64,000 nt of DNA from positions 1 to 64,000 of the forward strand of contig NZ_LT607671.1 of assembly GCF_900095265.1 (NCBI RefSeq), read 5' to 3'. The translations under genes were made by a program, and so were the position numbers. Below the pieces are notes generated by a model. That model saw nothing but the letters and a program-made list of their open reading frames with translations, had not been told where the DNA came from and ran no database searches. Of the stretch, positions 1-8,518 are shown piece after piece (within the stretch, counting starts at the first letter, position 1; each line of letters starts with the position of its first letter). Source of the stretch: Janthinobacterium sp. UMAB-56 (GTDB lineage Bacteria > Pseudomonadota > Gammaproteobacteria > Burkholderiales > Burkholderiaceae_D).

Positions 1-225
1 ATCGCGGAACAGATGCAAATGCTGGGCGGTCGCTCCGGCATGGGCGGCGACGCCGGCGGTGGCGATGACAGCTACGGTGGTGGTGGTGGTGGTGGTGGTG
101 GCGGCTACGACGCCCCGGCCCCGCGCCAGGCGCCCGCCCCGCGCCCAGCCCCGGCCCCGGCACCACGCCCGGCACCGAAGCCAGCACCGAACTTCTCGGA
201 TATGGATGACGATATTCCGTTTTAA
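1..225 (+). CDS. ssb: Single-stranded DNA-binding protein SSB, C-terminal part (5' end outside window)
   Basis: The open frame enters from the window edge and ends with the acidic tip DMDDDIPF, the conserved SSB C-terminus that docks partners such as RecO, PriA and DNA polymerase III chi. What is visible is only the disordered linker: a Gly-rich stretch with ten consecutive Gly residues encoded largely by GGT repeats, followed by a Pro/Ala-rich segment of about 30 residues. The OB-fold domain lies upstream of base 1. SSB coats single-stranded DNA during replication, repair and recombination. The tip makes the identification firm even though the DNA-binding domain is missing. A strong terminator follows directly. 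Confidence 0.93.
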   Translation: MAEQMQMLGGRSGMGGDAGGGDDSYGGGGGGGGGGYDAPAPRQAPAPRPAPAPAPRPAPKPAPNFSDMDDDIPF

Positions 226-250
226 TGCGGACAAAGCCGCTTTTTGCTAG

Positions 251-285
251 AAGCCTGTTTTCTGAGAGGAAAACAGGCTTTTTCT
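251..285 (+). terminator. Rho-independent terminator of ssb
   Basis: A perfect 12-bp stem (251-262 with 269-280) closes a 6-nt loop and is followed by a T-rich run TTTTTCTTT. It lies 25 bases after the ssb stop codon. Confidence 0.9.
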
Positions 286-576
286 TTATAGGGAATTTCC
301 TTTGCAAGTGGATGAATAAGCGGGCCATGGCGATGCCGCCGATCTCACGCCAGCGGCTGCCAGGCGCCTGTACGGCAGCGCGCAGGGCCAGTTCAAGGAA
401 GGTTTTTTCCCCCTTTCTTGACCTAGGTACTTTTTTTGGCTGCGCACGTTTCAAGATGCGGTCGAATGCCGATTTCAGGTAGGCTGAAGCGTTTCTACGT
501 TGCGGAACAGGCTGCGGGCGCTGCTGCGCCGGACCGGTTTTTGCTGCTCTTCTTCCCTGTATTGAAAGGAACGAAA
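286..576. other. Intergenic region between ssb and the SDR gene
   Basis: About 290 bases with no convincing gene; the open frames here lack ribosome binding sites and the long frame that joins the SDR gene starts far upstream of its good start. A TTGACC-like -35 hexamer occurs near 418 but no clear -10 follows at the right distance. The region presumably carries the SDR promoter. Confidence 0.4.
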
Positions 577-1356
577 ATGGGTATCTCTGGAAAAGTTGCG
601 CTGGTCACAGGTGCCGCGCAAGGCATAGGCAAGGCCATCGCCTTGCGCCTGGCCAAGGATGGCGCCGATATCGCGCTGGTGGATTTGAACCAGGACAAGC
701 TGGACGCGGCCGCTGCCGAAGTGCGTGCGCTGGGGCGCCGCGCCGTCACCTTCATTGCCGACGTGTCGCAGCTCGATCAGGTGACTGCAGCGGTGGCTTT
801 TGCCGAGCAGGAGTTGGGTGGCTTCGACATCATCGTCAACAACGCCGGCATCGCGCAAGTGCAGCCGCTGCTCGATGTGACGCCGGAAGAGGTCGATCGC
901 ATCATGCGCATCAATGTGCAAGGGACACTCTGGGGTATCCAGGCTGCCGCGAAGACGTTCAAGAAGCGCGAGCAGAAGGGCAAGATCATCAATGCCTGCT
1001 CCATCGCCGGGCATGACGGCTTTGCCTTGCTGGGTGTGTACTCGGCTACCAAGTTTGCCGTGCGTGCGCTGACGCAGGCGGCGGCCAAGGAACTGGCGGC
1101 TGACGGCATCACCGTCAACGCGTATTGCCCCGGCGTCGTCGGCACGGACATGTGGGTCGAGATCGACAAGCGCATGGCCGAAGTAACGGGCGCCGAGCTC
1201 GGTGCTACCTACAAAAAATACGTGGATGGTATTGCACTGGGACGTGCCGAGACGCCGGAAGACGTGGCGGGACTCGTCTCCTTCCTGGCTGGGCCGGATG
1301 CGGACTACATGACGGGTCAGGCGCCGCTGATCGATGGTGGTCTGGTGTACCGCTAA
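577..1356 (+). CDS. SDR family oxidoreductase, acetoin (diacetyl) reductase / 2,3-butanediol dehydrogenase-like
   Basis: A 259-residue classical short-chain dehydrogenase. The Rossmann nucleotide-binding motif TGAAQGIG is at residues 11-18, NNAG at 88-91, the catalytic Ser at 142 and the YSATK active site at 155-159. Asp-36 after beta-2 suggests NAD(H) preference. Length, the N-terminus and the C-terminal [13 protein letters not shown] segment resemble BudC-type acetoin reductases, which interconvert diacetyl, acetoin and 2,3-butanediol in the cytoplasm. The ATG at 577 is chosen because AAAGGA precedes it; the frame is open further upstream but without a ribosome site. It is monocistronic, bounded by terminators. 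The family is certain; the exact substrate is inferred. Confidence 0.85.
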   Translation: MGISGKVALVTGAAQGIGKAIALRLAKDGADIALVDLNQDKLDAAAAEVRALGRRAVTFIADVSQLDQVTAAVAFAEQELGGFDIIVNNAGIAQVQPLLDVTPEEVDRIMRINVQGTLWGIQAAAKTFKKREQKGKIINACSIAGHDGFALLGVYSATKFAVRALTQAAAKELAADGITVNAYCPGVVGTDMWVEIDKRMAEVTGAELGATYKKYVDGIALGRAETPEDVAGLVSFLAGPDADYMTGQAPLIDGGLVYR

Positions 1357-1373
1357 ACGCTGCAAGCATAAAA

Positions 1374-1410
1374 AAACAGGCCACCTTGTCCGTGACAGCG
1401 TGGCCTGTTT
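1374..1410. terminator. Bidirectional terminator between convergent genes
   Basis: An 11-bp perfect stem (1374-1384 with 1400-1410) with a 15-nt loop, flanked by A-run on the left and TTT on the right, sits between the convergent SDR gene and ABC/M1 gene and can serve both. Confidence 0.8.
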
Positions 1411-1425
1411 GCGTTGCATCAAGGT

Positions 1426-4400
1426 TTAGGGAAAACTGACTTCCTTGCGGTTGTCGCGCGGGACGCGGTCGATCATCTTGTTGTAGGGATCGACACCCAC
1501 TTCGAACGGTTTTTCCTTCACCGTGATGGTGATCACCGGATCGCTGCCCGACAAGACGCGCTTATCCATGAGCAGGACCTTCTCGTCCTTTTCCTTGGCG
1601 CCAGGCGCACGCGCGAAGATGGCGATTTCCACCGGCTCGTCATAGGCGCGCGGGCTTTCCTTGCCCTTGCCGTCGGACTCCAGCTTGGCCAGGTGCAGCT
1701 GCATGCTGACATCCCACTGGCCATCCGGGCGCTTGACGGCGCTCGCCTGCGTGACGCGGTTATCGTAAAACACGATTTTCTCGAACAGATCGGTGATCAG
1801 CGCCTGCTTGTCCTGCGGCGTTTCGGCGCGTATGTAGGCCAGCAATTCCGACGATGTGGTGAACGGCGCCTGCTGGTAGCCCTTGTCCTGCAGATAGCGT
1901 TGCAGGGCACGGTTCAGCGCTTTCTCGCCGATTTCGTCGCGCAAACGGTAGAACACCAGGCTGCCTTTGTTGTAGTGGATGTATTGCTGTCCTTCCACGC
2001 GCGCCAGCGGCTGTTCCTCGATGGCTTCGCCGCCGCGCCCGCTCAGGTAGCGGTCCAGTTCATAGCGCAGGAAGCGGCGCATCTTGTCGCGCCCGTATTC
2101 CTTTTCCATCACCATCAGCGCCGAGTACTGCGCCAGGGACTCCATCAGCATGCTGGCGCCCTGCACGTTGGCGCCGATTACCTGGTGGCCCCACCACTGG
2201 TGCGCCATTTCATGCGCCGTAACGTAAAACACATAGTCGATGTCCTCCTTGTCGCGCAGGTCGGCGATGAAGCCGATGCCTTCCGAATAGGGAATCGTAT
2301 TGGCAAACGACTGGGCGAAGCTCTGGTAGCCAGGAAATTCCAGGATACGCACTTGTTTGTGCTGGTAGGGCGTGAACTCGGTGGTGTAATAGTCGAGCGA
2401 CTTTTGCACGGAGGTGATCATGCGCTGCGTGTTGTAGCCGTGCTTCTTGTCGACATAAATTTCGATAGGCAAGCCGTGCCACTCGCCTTTTGTGACTTCC
2501 CAGCGCGCCGACAGGTAGGCAAAGAAGGGCAGCATAGGCTGGTCCATCTTGTAGCGGTAATAGCGGCGGCCATCCTTTTCCCAGCTGGCCTGCAGATAGC
2601 CGGGCGCCAGGGCGATCTGCTCGCCGCTGGTGGAGACGGTAGTGTCGAAATGAATCCAGTCGGCATCGCCTCCCAGCACCGTATTGCCATACGCGCGCGA
2701 GTCTTCCAGCTTGGCCATGCGCTGCGGTTCACCCAGGCCCCGCTTGCGGCGCTCATTGCGGTCCAGCAATTCCATTTCCTTGGCATAGCCGAAGTGGGGA
2801 AAAAAGGCATGGTTATTGAAGAAGCTGCCGTTAAGGTTGACCTGGTCGGGCGTGCCGCTATTGGTAAAGCCCTGATGCGTGACGGCCACCGTGAAGTCCA
2901 GCGGCAAGGTGGCACCGGGTGCCAGGGGCAGGGCCAGTTTGAGGATGCTGAAGCCGAGTTTCTTGTCGTCCAGCGCCACCTTGTGTTCAGGCAAGTTCAA
3001 CCAGTGCGTTTCCAGGTCCGGGTTGAGCTGGACACGCAGGGTATCGAGCGGCTGTGCTGTCTTGTTCTGCAGCACGTAGTGGCCCTTGATCAACACCTTG
3101 CGTTGCTCAGGATAGATATCCACATCGGCCTGGATGTCCGTGATCTTCGGCTGCGGCAAATCCTTGTATTGCTTGTACAGTTTTTCGTAGCGCGCCTGCT
3201 TGTCCATGCCGATGTTCGACGTTACGTACTGGTTCAGCACATTCGTGTTGTAGAAGATCCAGCCACCGGTGCCCGCCCAGCACAGCAGGACCGTGGCCAG
3301 CGCGGCACCGGCGACACCGCTCAGGCGCTGTTGCGCCAGGCGCACGCGCGCACGCCAGTCGACCGACAGGCCGCGCACCCAGAACGCCTGCGCCAGCATC
3401 ACCAGTGCTACGGTAAACAGGCTCCAGTACAGCGCGAACCAGGCCCAGCCCGTCAGGAAGTGGCCATAGCCATTCATGTCCGAATACTTGATGGCGGGCA
3501 TACCGCCAAAGGCGTACAGATTATGTTCGAAGTGCAGCATGCCCAGCACGGCTTGTGCCACCATCAGCAGGATCACCAGCAGGTAGCCGATGAACTTGTT
3601 ATTCGACAGCACTTGCAGGGTGAGGGCGCACAAGCCCATCAGCACGAAGAAGAGGGCGCCCAGCAGGGTGCCTTTCAGGTACAGCCCCAGTTCCACGGGC
3701 GCGCCGCCCTTGACGAGCTGGAAGCCGATGGCGGCGATGACGCCCACCAGCAAATAGCCGGCGATGACGCCGATCAGTGCCGTGCATTTGGCCAGCAGCG
3801 GCACCCAGTCTGGCACGGGCATGGCGTCGCTGACGTCGGCGATCCTGGCTTGCCGTTCCTTGAAGATCAATTCGCCCGCGTAAAACGTGACGATGATGAT
3901 CAAAAGGAAGCTGAAGCTGTTGCTGATCTGCTGCAACATCAAATGCGTCATCGGATACACGGCCGTGCCGTACATGTTCTTGGCCACGCTGGAGCCGGCG
4001 ATCAGGTTGATGACGCCGAACAGCAGCATGACGAGGAAGGGCAGGCTCTTGAACACGCCGACGGCGTCGAAGCGCAGGATTTGCCACCATTGGCGCCAGG
4101 CTGTCGCGGCAGTCAAGGTGGGGATGCTGCGCGGCAGCTGCAGCGGCGCCGTGACGGCGGGAGCGGCGGCCACGGCCTTGTGCTTGCCGAACAGGCGCTT
4201 GCCCGTGCCCGTGCGCTGCGGCTTGAACAGGACCACGGTGGCGGCGAACAGCACCACCGTTATACCCAGCCACAGCAAGCGGTTGGCCAGCAGGAAGCCG
4301 GAAAACGGTGGCAGGCCCGCGTTCGCTTCGGCGGAGGTGAAGTAGCGCGTCATGCGGCCCAGGGCGCGCATGCCGAACGGGTCGAGCAGGACGGCGATCC

Positions 4401-5007
4401 ATTCGTTGTTGATGTCGCGCGTAAAGGCGCCGGCCGTGCCCCACAGCACTAAAAAGCCCAGTACGCCCACATAGACGAGCAGCATCGAGCGCGTGGTGGC
4501 CGCCAGTAGCATCAGCAGGGCGCCAATGAAGAGCAGATTGGGGATCACCATGACGCCGAAGCTCCACGCATACGCCTGCAGCGAGAACGCGCCCACGCGC
4601 TGCGGGTCGACCCAGGGCATGAGGGGACCGAGCATGATGGCCAGGGCAATGGCGGCAAAGATCACCAGGCAGGCGACGAAGCCGGCGGCGAAGCGGCCGA
4701 ACAGGTAATCCCACTTGCGCATGGGCGTGGCGAACAGCATGTCGGCCATGCCCACTTCGCTGTCGCGCAGCACGGCGCCAGCGATGAAGACGGTGATGAG
4801 CAACATCGACAGCAGGCTGAACATCGTCAGCAACTGCGCCACCACGGTGGGCGCATTGCGGTTGATGTTGCCGATGGCGCCGCCGACCTGGATCGAATCG
4901 CTGCTGCTGGCGCCAAACGCCAGCAAGGCCAGGATGACGGCAAATATCCACAGCAATGGCTGTTTCAGCTGATAGCCGAGGTCAAACTTGAAAAATTCCT
5001 TCCACAT
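1426..5007 (-). CDS. ABC transporter permease fused to M1 family aminopeptidase
   Basis: A 1193-residue membrane protein. Roughly the first 590 residues hold ABC-2-type membrane segments in two blocks. Residues from about 640 to the end form an M1 (gluzincin) metallopeptidase domain with the zinc motif HEMAHQ at residues 932-937 and the third zinc-ligand candidate Glu near 956 in MESLAQ. The canonical GAMEN exopeptidase motif is not obvious. This permease/M1 fusion is known in Proteobacteria and Bacteroidetes but its substrate is unclear. The ATPase partner lies 9 bases upstream on the same strand, so the two form an operon. The peptidase domain probably faces the periplasm, linking transport with peptide cleavage; that topology is inferred. 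Confidence 0.87.
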   Translation of the reverse strand: MWKEFFKFDLGYQLKQPLLWIFAVILALLAFGASSSDSIQVGGAIGNINRNAPTVVAQLLTMFSLLSMLLITVFIAGAVLRDSEVGMADMLFATPMRKWDYLFGRFAAGFVACLVIFAAIALAIMLGPLMPWVDPQRVGAFSLQAYAWSFGVMVIPNLLFIGALLMLLAATTRSMLLVYVGVLGFLVLWGTAGAFTRDINNEWIAVLLDPFGMRALGRMTRYFTSAEANAGLPPFSGFLLANRLLWLGITVVLFAATVVLFKPQRTGTGKRLFGKHKAVAAAPAVTAPLQLPRSIPTLTAATAWRQWWQILRFDAVGVFKSLPFLVMLLFGVINLIAGSSVAKNMYGTAVYPMTHLMLQQISNSFSFLLIIIVTFYAGELIFKERQARIADVSDAMPVPDWVPLLAKCTALIGVIAGYLLVGVIAAIGFQLVKGGAPVELGLYLKGTLLGALFFVLMGLCALTLQVLSNNKFIGYLLVILLMVAQAVLGMLHFEHNLYAFGGMPAIKYSDMNGYGHFLTGWAWFALYWSLFTVALVMLAQAFWVRGLSVDWRARVRLAQQRLSGVAGAALATVLLCWAGTGGWIFYNTNVLNQYVTSNIGMDKQARYEKLYKQYKDLPQPKITDIQADVDIYPEQRKVLIKGHYVLQNKTAQPLDTLRVQLNPDLETHWLNLPEHKVALDDKKLGFSILKLALPLAPGATLPLDFTVAVTHQGFTNSGTPDQVNLNGSFFNNHAFFPHFGYAKEMELLDRNERRKRGLGEPQRMAKLEDSRAYGNTVLGGDADWIHFDTTVSTSGEQIALAPGYLQASWEKDGRRYYRYKMDQPMLPFFAYLSARWEVTKGEWHGLPIEIYVDKKHGYNTQRMITSVQKSLDYYTTEFTPYQHKQVRILEFPGYQSFAQSFANTIPYSEGIGFIADLRDKEDIDYVFYVTAHEMAHQWWGHQVIGANVQGASMLMESLAQYSALMVMEKEYGRDKMRRFLRYELDRYLSGRGGEAIEEQPLARVEGQQYIHYNKGSLVFYRLRDEIGEKALNRALQRYLQDKGYQQAPFTTSSELLAYIRAETPQDKQALITDLFEKIVFYDNRVTQASAVKRPDGQWDVSMQLHLAKLESDGKGKESPRAYDEPVEIAIFARAPGAKEKDEKVLLMDKRVLSGSDPVITITVKEKPFEVGVDPYNKMIDRVPRDNRKEVSFP

Positions 5008-5016
5008 GGCGGCCCC

Positions 5017-5934
5017 TTACGCTGCGACCGCGACCGGCGCGGCGGCGGGAGCGGTGGCGCCATGGCGGGCAGCGTTGCGCACATGCAGGAAGTACACGTC
5101 TTCCAGGTCAGGGGCGATCTGCACGAAGCCGCTGTCGGGCTGGCTGTCGGCATACACATTGATTTGCGGCTTGCCGCCCACCAGGCGCGTTGACAGCACA
5201 TTCAAGGTTTGCTGGTACTGCGCCAGTTCTTCCGTCGTAACGCTGCGGCGCCAGACCTTGTCGTGCAAGGTGGCTATCGCCGCCTGCGGCTCGCCCTGCA
5301 CCAGCACCTGGCCCTTGACGATCATGGCCATGCGCGGGCACAGGTCCGTCACGTCGTCGACGATGTGCGTCGACAGTATAACCACTACTTGCTCGCCGAT
5401 CTTCGCCAGCAAGTTCAGGAAGCGATTGCGCTCATCCGGGTCCAGGCCGGCAGTGGGCTCATCGACGATCACCAGGCGCGGTGCACCGAGCAGTGCCTGG
5501 GCGATGCCGAAGCGCTGGCGCATGCCGCCCGAATACGTGCCCAGGTTGCGCTTGCGCGCTTCCCACAGATTGGTTTGTTGCAGCAATGCTTCCACGGCTT
5601 CCTTGCGCGGGCCCTTTTCCGTCAAACCTTTCAAGACGGCAAAGTGGTTGAGCAAGGTTTCCGCGCTGACCTTCGGGTAGACGCCGAAATCCTGCGGCAG
5701 ATAGCCGAGTTGGCGGCGCAGGCCGGCCTTGTCTTGCAACACATCGAGGCCATCGAAATGGATGCTGCCGCTATCGGGATCTTGTAAGGTGGCAATGGTG
5801 CGCATCAGCGAGGACTTGCCCGCGCCATTCGGTCCCAGCAAGCCGAACATTCCATTGGGAATTTCCAGGCTGACATTGTTGATGGCCTTGACGCCATTGG
5901 CGTACGTTTTGTTCAGCTGTTTGATCGATAGCAT
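5017..5934 (-). CDS. ABC transporter ATP-binding protein (partner of the permease/M1 fusion)
   Basis: A 305-residue cytoplasmic ATPase. Walker A GPNGAGKS lies at residues 34-41, followed by the YSGGMRQR signature and Walker B LVIVDEPTAGLD, with a D-loop and switch His (STHIVDD). The C-terminus ends in an Ala/Pro-rich tail. The start at 5934 is preferred over the ATG at 5943 because GGAG lies about 10 bases before it but only one base before the upstream ATG. It is the first gene of a two-gene operon with the downstream permease/M1 aminopeptidase, which it should energise. Family assignment is secure; export rather than import is inferred from the absence of a binding protein and the ABC-2 type partner. 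Confidence 0.9.
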   Translation of the reverse strand: MLSIKQLNKTYANGVKAINNVSLEIPNGMFGLLGPNGAGKSSLMRTIATLQDPDSGSIHFDGLDVLQDKAGLRRQLGYLPQDFGVYPKVSAETLLNHFAVLKGLTEKGPRKEAVEALLQQTNLWEARKRNLGTYSGGMRQRFGIAQALLGAPRLVIVDEPTAGLDPDERNRFLNLLAKIGEQVVVILSTHIVDDVTDLCPRMAMIVKGQVLVQGEPQAAIATLHDKVWRRSVTTEELAQYQQTLNVLSTRLVGGKPQINVYADSQPDSGFVQIAPDLEDVYFLHVRNAARHGATAPAAAPVAVAA

Positions 5935-5967
5935 GTGCAGCATTCTCCAGAGCTTGGGTCTAAAAAG

Positions 5968-5989
5968 CCGGCAGATACCTGTCTGCCGG
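5968..5989 (-). other. Stem-loop in the leader of the ABC/M1 operon
   Basis: A perfect 8-bp inverted repeat (5968-5975 with 5982-5989) with a 6-nt loop lies about 35 bases before the ATPase start. No T-run follows in the gene's direction, so it may be a 5' mRNA structure or an operator rather than a terminator. Confidence 0.4.
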
Positions 5990-6191
5990 TCTGTGCAAGG
6001 GGATCGCCCTTGTGTCCTGTCAACCGCGATGGCGGATGTTACCTAAAGGCAATAATATATAAGCAATTAGAAAAAAGGTAATATTTTTGCGACCGGAGGC
6101 GAAAAGATGGGCATGAAATGCCGCAGGCGGGGATGAGTGACGGTGATAAGATCGCGCACTGGCTAGACGCCACTGCGGAGGGAAGATTTTC

Positions 6192-6701
6192 ATGCATGCA
6201 ATACACGAGATCATCGCCTTGCGCGCCATTGCACCGGGCGAAGAGGCGGCATTGGCGCGCCTGTTTCAACTGTACTGTTATGACAATGCTGCCTGGAGCG
6301 GTGAGGCGCTTCTGACCGATGGCCGCTACGACGTGTGCGATGCGGGGCTGGCGTCGTATGTGCATGCTGCTGGCCACACGGCCAGCTGGATCGAGGTCGA
6401 GGGCGAACTTGCCGGCTTTTTCCTCACGGAGCCTGGCATGGCGGGCGGCCTGGCCGTGCAGGAGTTCAGCGACTTTTTCATCCTGCAGAAATACCGGCGC
6501 CGGGGCGTGGCGCTGGAAGTGGTGCGCAGGGTGCTGCTGGACAGCGCGCAGACGTGGCTGGTGGCGACGTTTCGCGACGATGCCGCTGCCTGCGCGTTCT
6601 GGCGGCAGGCGTTTGCGCGCCTGCCGTTTGCCAGGGTCGAGGCCTGCGACGATCCTGCCTTGCCGCAGTTCCAGCTGACCTTGCTGAAACCGGTGACTTG
6701 A
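6192..6701 (+). CDS. GNAT family N-acetyltransferase
   Basis: A 169-residue protein with the predicted-acetyltransferase layout: N-terminal helices, a central beta sheet (ASWIEVEGELAGFFL), then the acetyl-CoA pyrophosphate-binding region around LQKYRRRGVALEVVRR, where RRRGVA stands for the usual Q/RxxGxG/A loop at about residues 100-105. It should transfer an acetyl group from acetyl-CoA to an amine substrate that cannot be read from sequence. The start is supported by GGAGGGA about 9 bases upstream. It converges tail to tail with the outer membrane protein gene only 6 bases away and looks monocistronic. Confidence 0.8.
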   Translation: MHAIHEIIALRAIAPGEEAALARLFQLYCYDNAAWSGEALLTDGRYDVCDAGLASYVHAAGHTASWIEVEGELAGFFLTEPGMAGGLAVQEFSDFFILQKYRRRGVALEVVRRVLLDSAQTWLVATFRDDAAACAFWRQAFARLPFARVEACDDPALPQFQLTLLKPVT

Positions 6702-6707
6702 ACTGCC

Positions 6708-7556
6708 TTAAAAGCGGACTTTGACGTAGGCGGAGGGGCCCGTCAGGCGCACGTTCAGGTCGGCATCGCGTTCGCTGTCGCGGTGCAGCTTGATTTTCGA
6801 GATGCCGTAATCGGCCACGAAGCCGATGTTCTTGAACGGAAACCATTCCACGCCGATATTGCCGCCGTAGATGTGGCCGTTGATGCGCCCGCCATTTTTC
6901 TTGATGCCCGACGCTTCCGCATACAGGCGCAAGTCCGGCGTGAAGGCGTGGCGCCAGCCCACTTCCAGCAGCGGCGCAAACGCGTGCTCGCCGATGGAAT
7001 CGCGCGCCGTGGCCGTTTGGCCATTGACGAGGCCGGTGGCCGTGCCGTTCAGGCTAGCGTGGTAGTAGGCGGCACCCAGGCCGATGCCGAAGGTGTCGTT
7101 GCCGCTGCCCAGCCACCATTTATAGGCCAGCTTGGCCAGGTCCAGCTTCAAATCGGCATTCGCCGTGGCCGTGCCCGTAACGGGCTGGCCATTGATGATG
7201 GTTTCGCCTGTCAGGCTTGGCGTATAGGATTTGTCGTAGCGGTAGTAGTCGAATGCCAGCCCATGGCGGTCGCCGATCAGCAAGTCCGCCTGGATGCGCG
7301 GGATGGTGGTGTGGCTTTGCTTCGATTCGGGCGCGTCGATGCGGCCAAACTGCGTGTCGGCGCCGATATTGATGCGCGGATCGGCGGAAAACGCCCCTAC
7401 CGAGATGCTGACACGGTCCAGTGCTGGCGATGGCTCGGCCCGCGCCGTGGCGGTTGCCGTGGCAATGCCCAGCACCCCCAGCATCATGGCGCCGCGCAAG
7501 GCGAGATGTTGCAAACGGGGTGGGGACAGGCGGGCGGGGACGGACTTAACAAACAT
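6708..7556 (-). CDS. Outer membrane beta-barrel protein, unknown role
   Basis: A 282-residue protein with an N-terminal signal sequence (hydrophobic MMLGVLGIATATATA followed by ARAEP, cleavage likely near residue 40) and alternating-hydrophobicity strands typical of an 8- to 12-stranded barrel. It ends in YVKVRF, the terminal aromatic residue that BAM recognises. The ATG at 7556 is chosen because GAGGAG sits 7 bases upstream; the frame is open to 7727. It resembles OmpW/surface-antigen-like hypothetical barrels but I cannot assign a specific family. A divergent phosphoesterase gene lies 224 bases away. Confidence 0.72.
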   Translation of the reverse strand: MFVKSVPARLSPPRLQHLALRGAMMLGVLGIATATATARAEPSPALDRVSISVGAFSADPRINIGADTQFGRIDAPESKQSHTTIPRIQADLLIGDRHGLAFDYYRYDKSYTPSLTGETIINGQPVTGTATANADLKLDLAKLAYKWWLGSGNDTFGIGLGAAYYHASLNGTATGLVNGQTATARDSIGEHAFAPLLEVGWRHAFTPDLRLYAEASGIKKNGGRINGHIYGGNIGVEWFPFKNIGFVADYGISKIKLHRDSERDADLNVRLTGPSAYVKVRF

Positions 7557-7780
7557 GGGCTTACTCCTCGGAAAGATGACAGGTGGGCCGCGACGCTGTG
7601 GCGGCCGACAGATGTAATGCAATGAGGAAATGGTATCAACTGTTACATTTAGATCGCGTAGCCGCACGGCGCAAATTGCCGTCGGATTTATCCTACCGTG
7701 TGTAATAGCTGGTAGATAGGCCGGCATTGCCTGCAGCGGGGAAGGTGGGCAGAATGGTGGGAACGAGGAGGAGACACCGT

Positions 7781-8518
7781 ATGAAAATCGCCGCCATTTC
7801 CGATATCCACGGCAACGTGGACGCGCTTGACGCCGTGCTGGCCGACATCGCCCGGCGTCAGGTCGACGTCACCGTCAACCTGGGCGATATCGTTTCGGGT
7901 CATCTGCAGCCACGCGCCACGGCGGCGCGCCTGATGGGGCTAGCCTTGCCCACCATTCGCGGCAACCACGAGCGCCAGTTGCTGGGAGACCCGGCCCGCA
8001 TGGGTGTCTCGGACGCCTATGCGCGCGCGCAACTGTTGCCGGAGCAATTAGAGTGGATCGCGGCGCTGCCCGCCACCTTGCGTCTGCGGCATGACGTGCT
8101 GCTCGTGCATGGCACGCCCAGCAGTGACCTCGTGTATTTTCTCGACAGCGTCACGCCGCAAGGCAGCCGCGCCGCTACGCTGGAGGAGGTGGCAGGCCGC
8201 GCCGGGACGGCCGAGGCGGCCTTGATTTTGTGCGGCCACACGCATATGCCGCGCCAGGTGCGACTGCCCGATGGCCGGCTGATCGTCAACCCGGGCAGCG
8301 TGGGTTTGCAGGCCTACGATGACGACCATGTGTACCCGCACGTGATGGAAAACGGCACGCCGCATGCGCGCTATGCCATCGCCGAACAGGGCGCCGATGG
8401 CGCCTGGACGGCGCAGTTGCACGCCGTGGAATATGACTGGGAAAAGGCGGCCCGGCTGGCGCTGGCCAACGGCCGGCCCGACTGGGCCACGCCCTTGCGC
8501 ACGGGCCGGGTAGGGTGA
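7781..8518 (+). CDS. Metallophosphoesterase (calcineurin-like, YfcE/MJ0936 type)
   Basis: A 245-residue cytoplasmic enzyme with the full set of metal ligands: DIH (residues 8-10), GD near 38, GNHE near 61-64, the VHGTP histidine and the GHTH motif at about 150. Such enzymes hydrolyse phosphodiesters or phosphomonoesters with two divalent metals; the natural substrate here is unknown. ATG 7781 is preceded by GAGGAG with 7-8 bases spacing, so the longer open frame from 7727 is rejected. Its TGA stop abuts the stop of the convergent dctD-like gene with no bases between. Confidence 0.85.
   Translation: MKIAAISDIHGNVDALDAVLADIARRQVDVTVNLGDIVSGHLQPRATAARLMGLALPTIRGNHERQLLGDPARMGVSDAYARAQLLPEQLEWIAALPATLRLRHDVLLVHGTPSSDLVYFLDSVTPQGSRAATLEEVAGRAGTAEAALILCGHTHMPRQVRLPDGRLIVNPGSVGLQAYDDDHVYPHVMENGTPHARYAIAEQGADGAWTAQLHAVEYDWEKAARLALANGRPDWATPLRTGRVG

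Noticed and set aside
1414-4452. 1012-residue open frame on the plus strand
   Set aside because: It lies opposite the permease/M1 gene, starts without ribosome site, and has the His/Gln/Arg/Val-rich composition of an antisense frame in GC-rich DNA.
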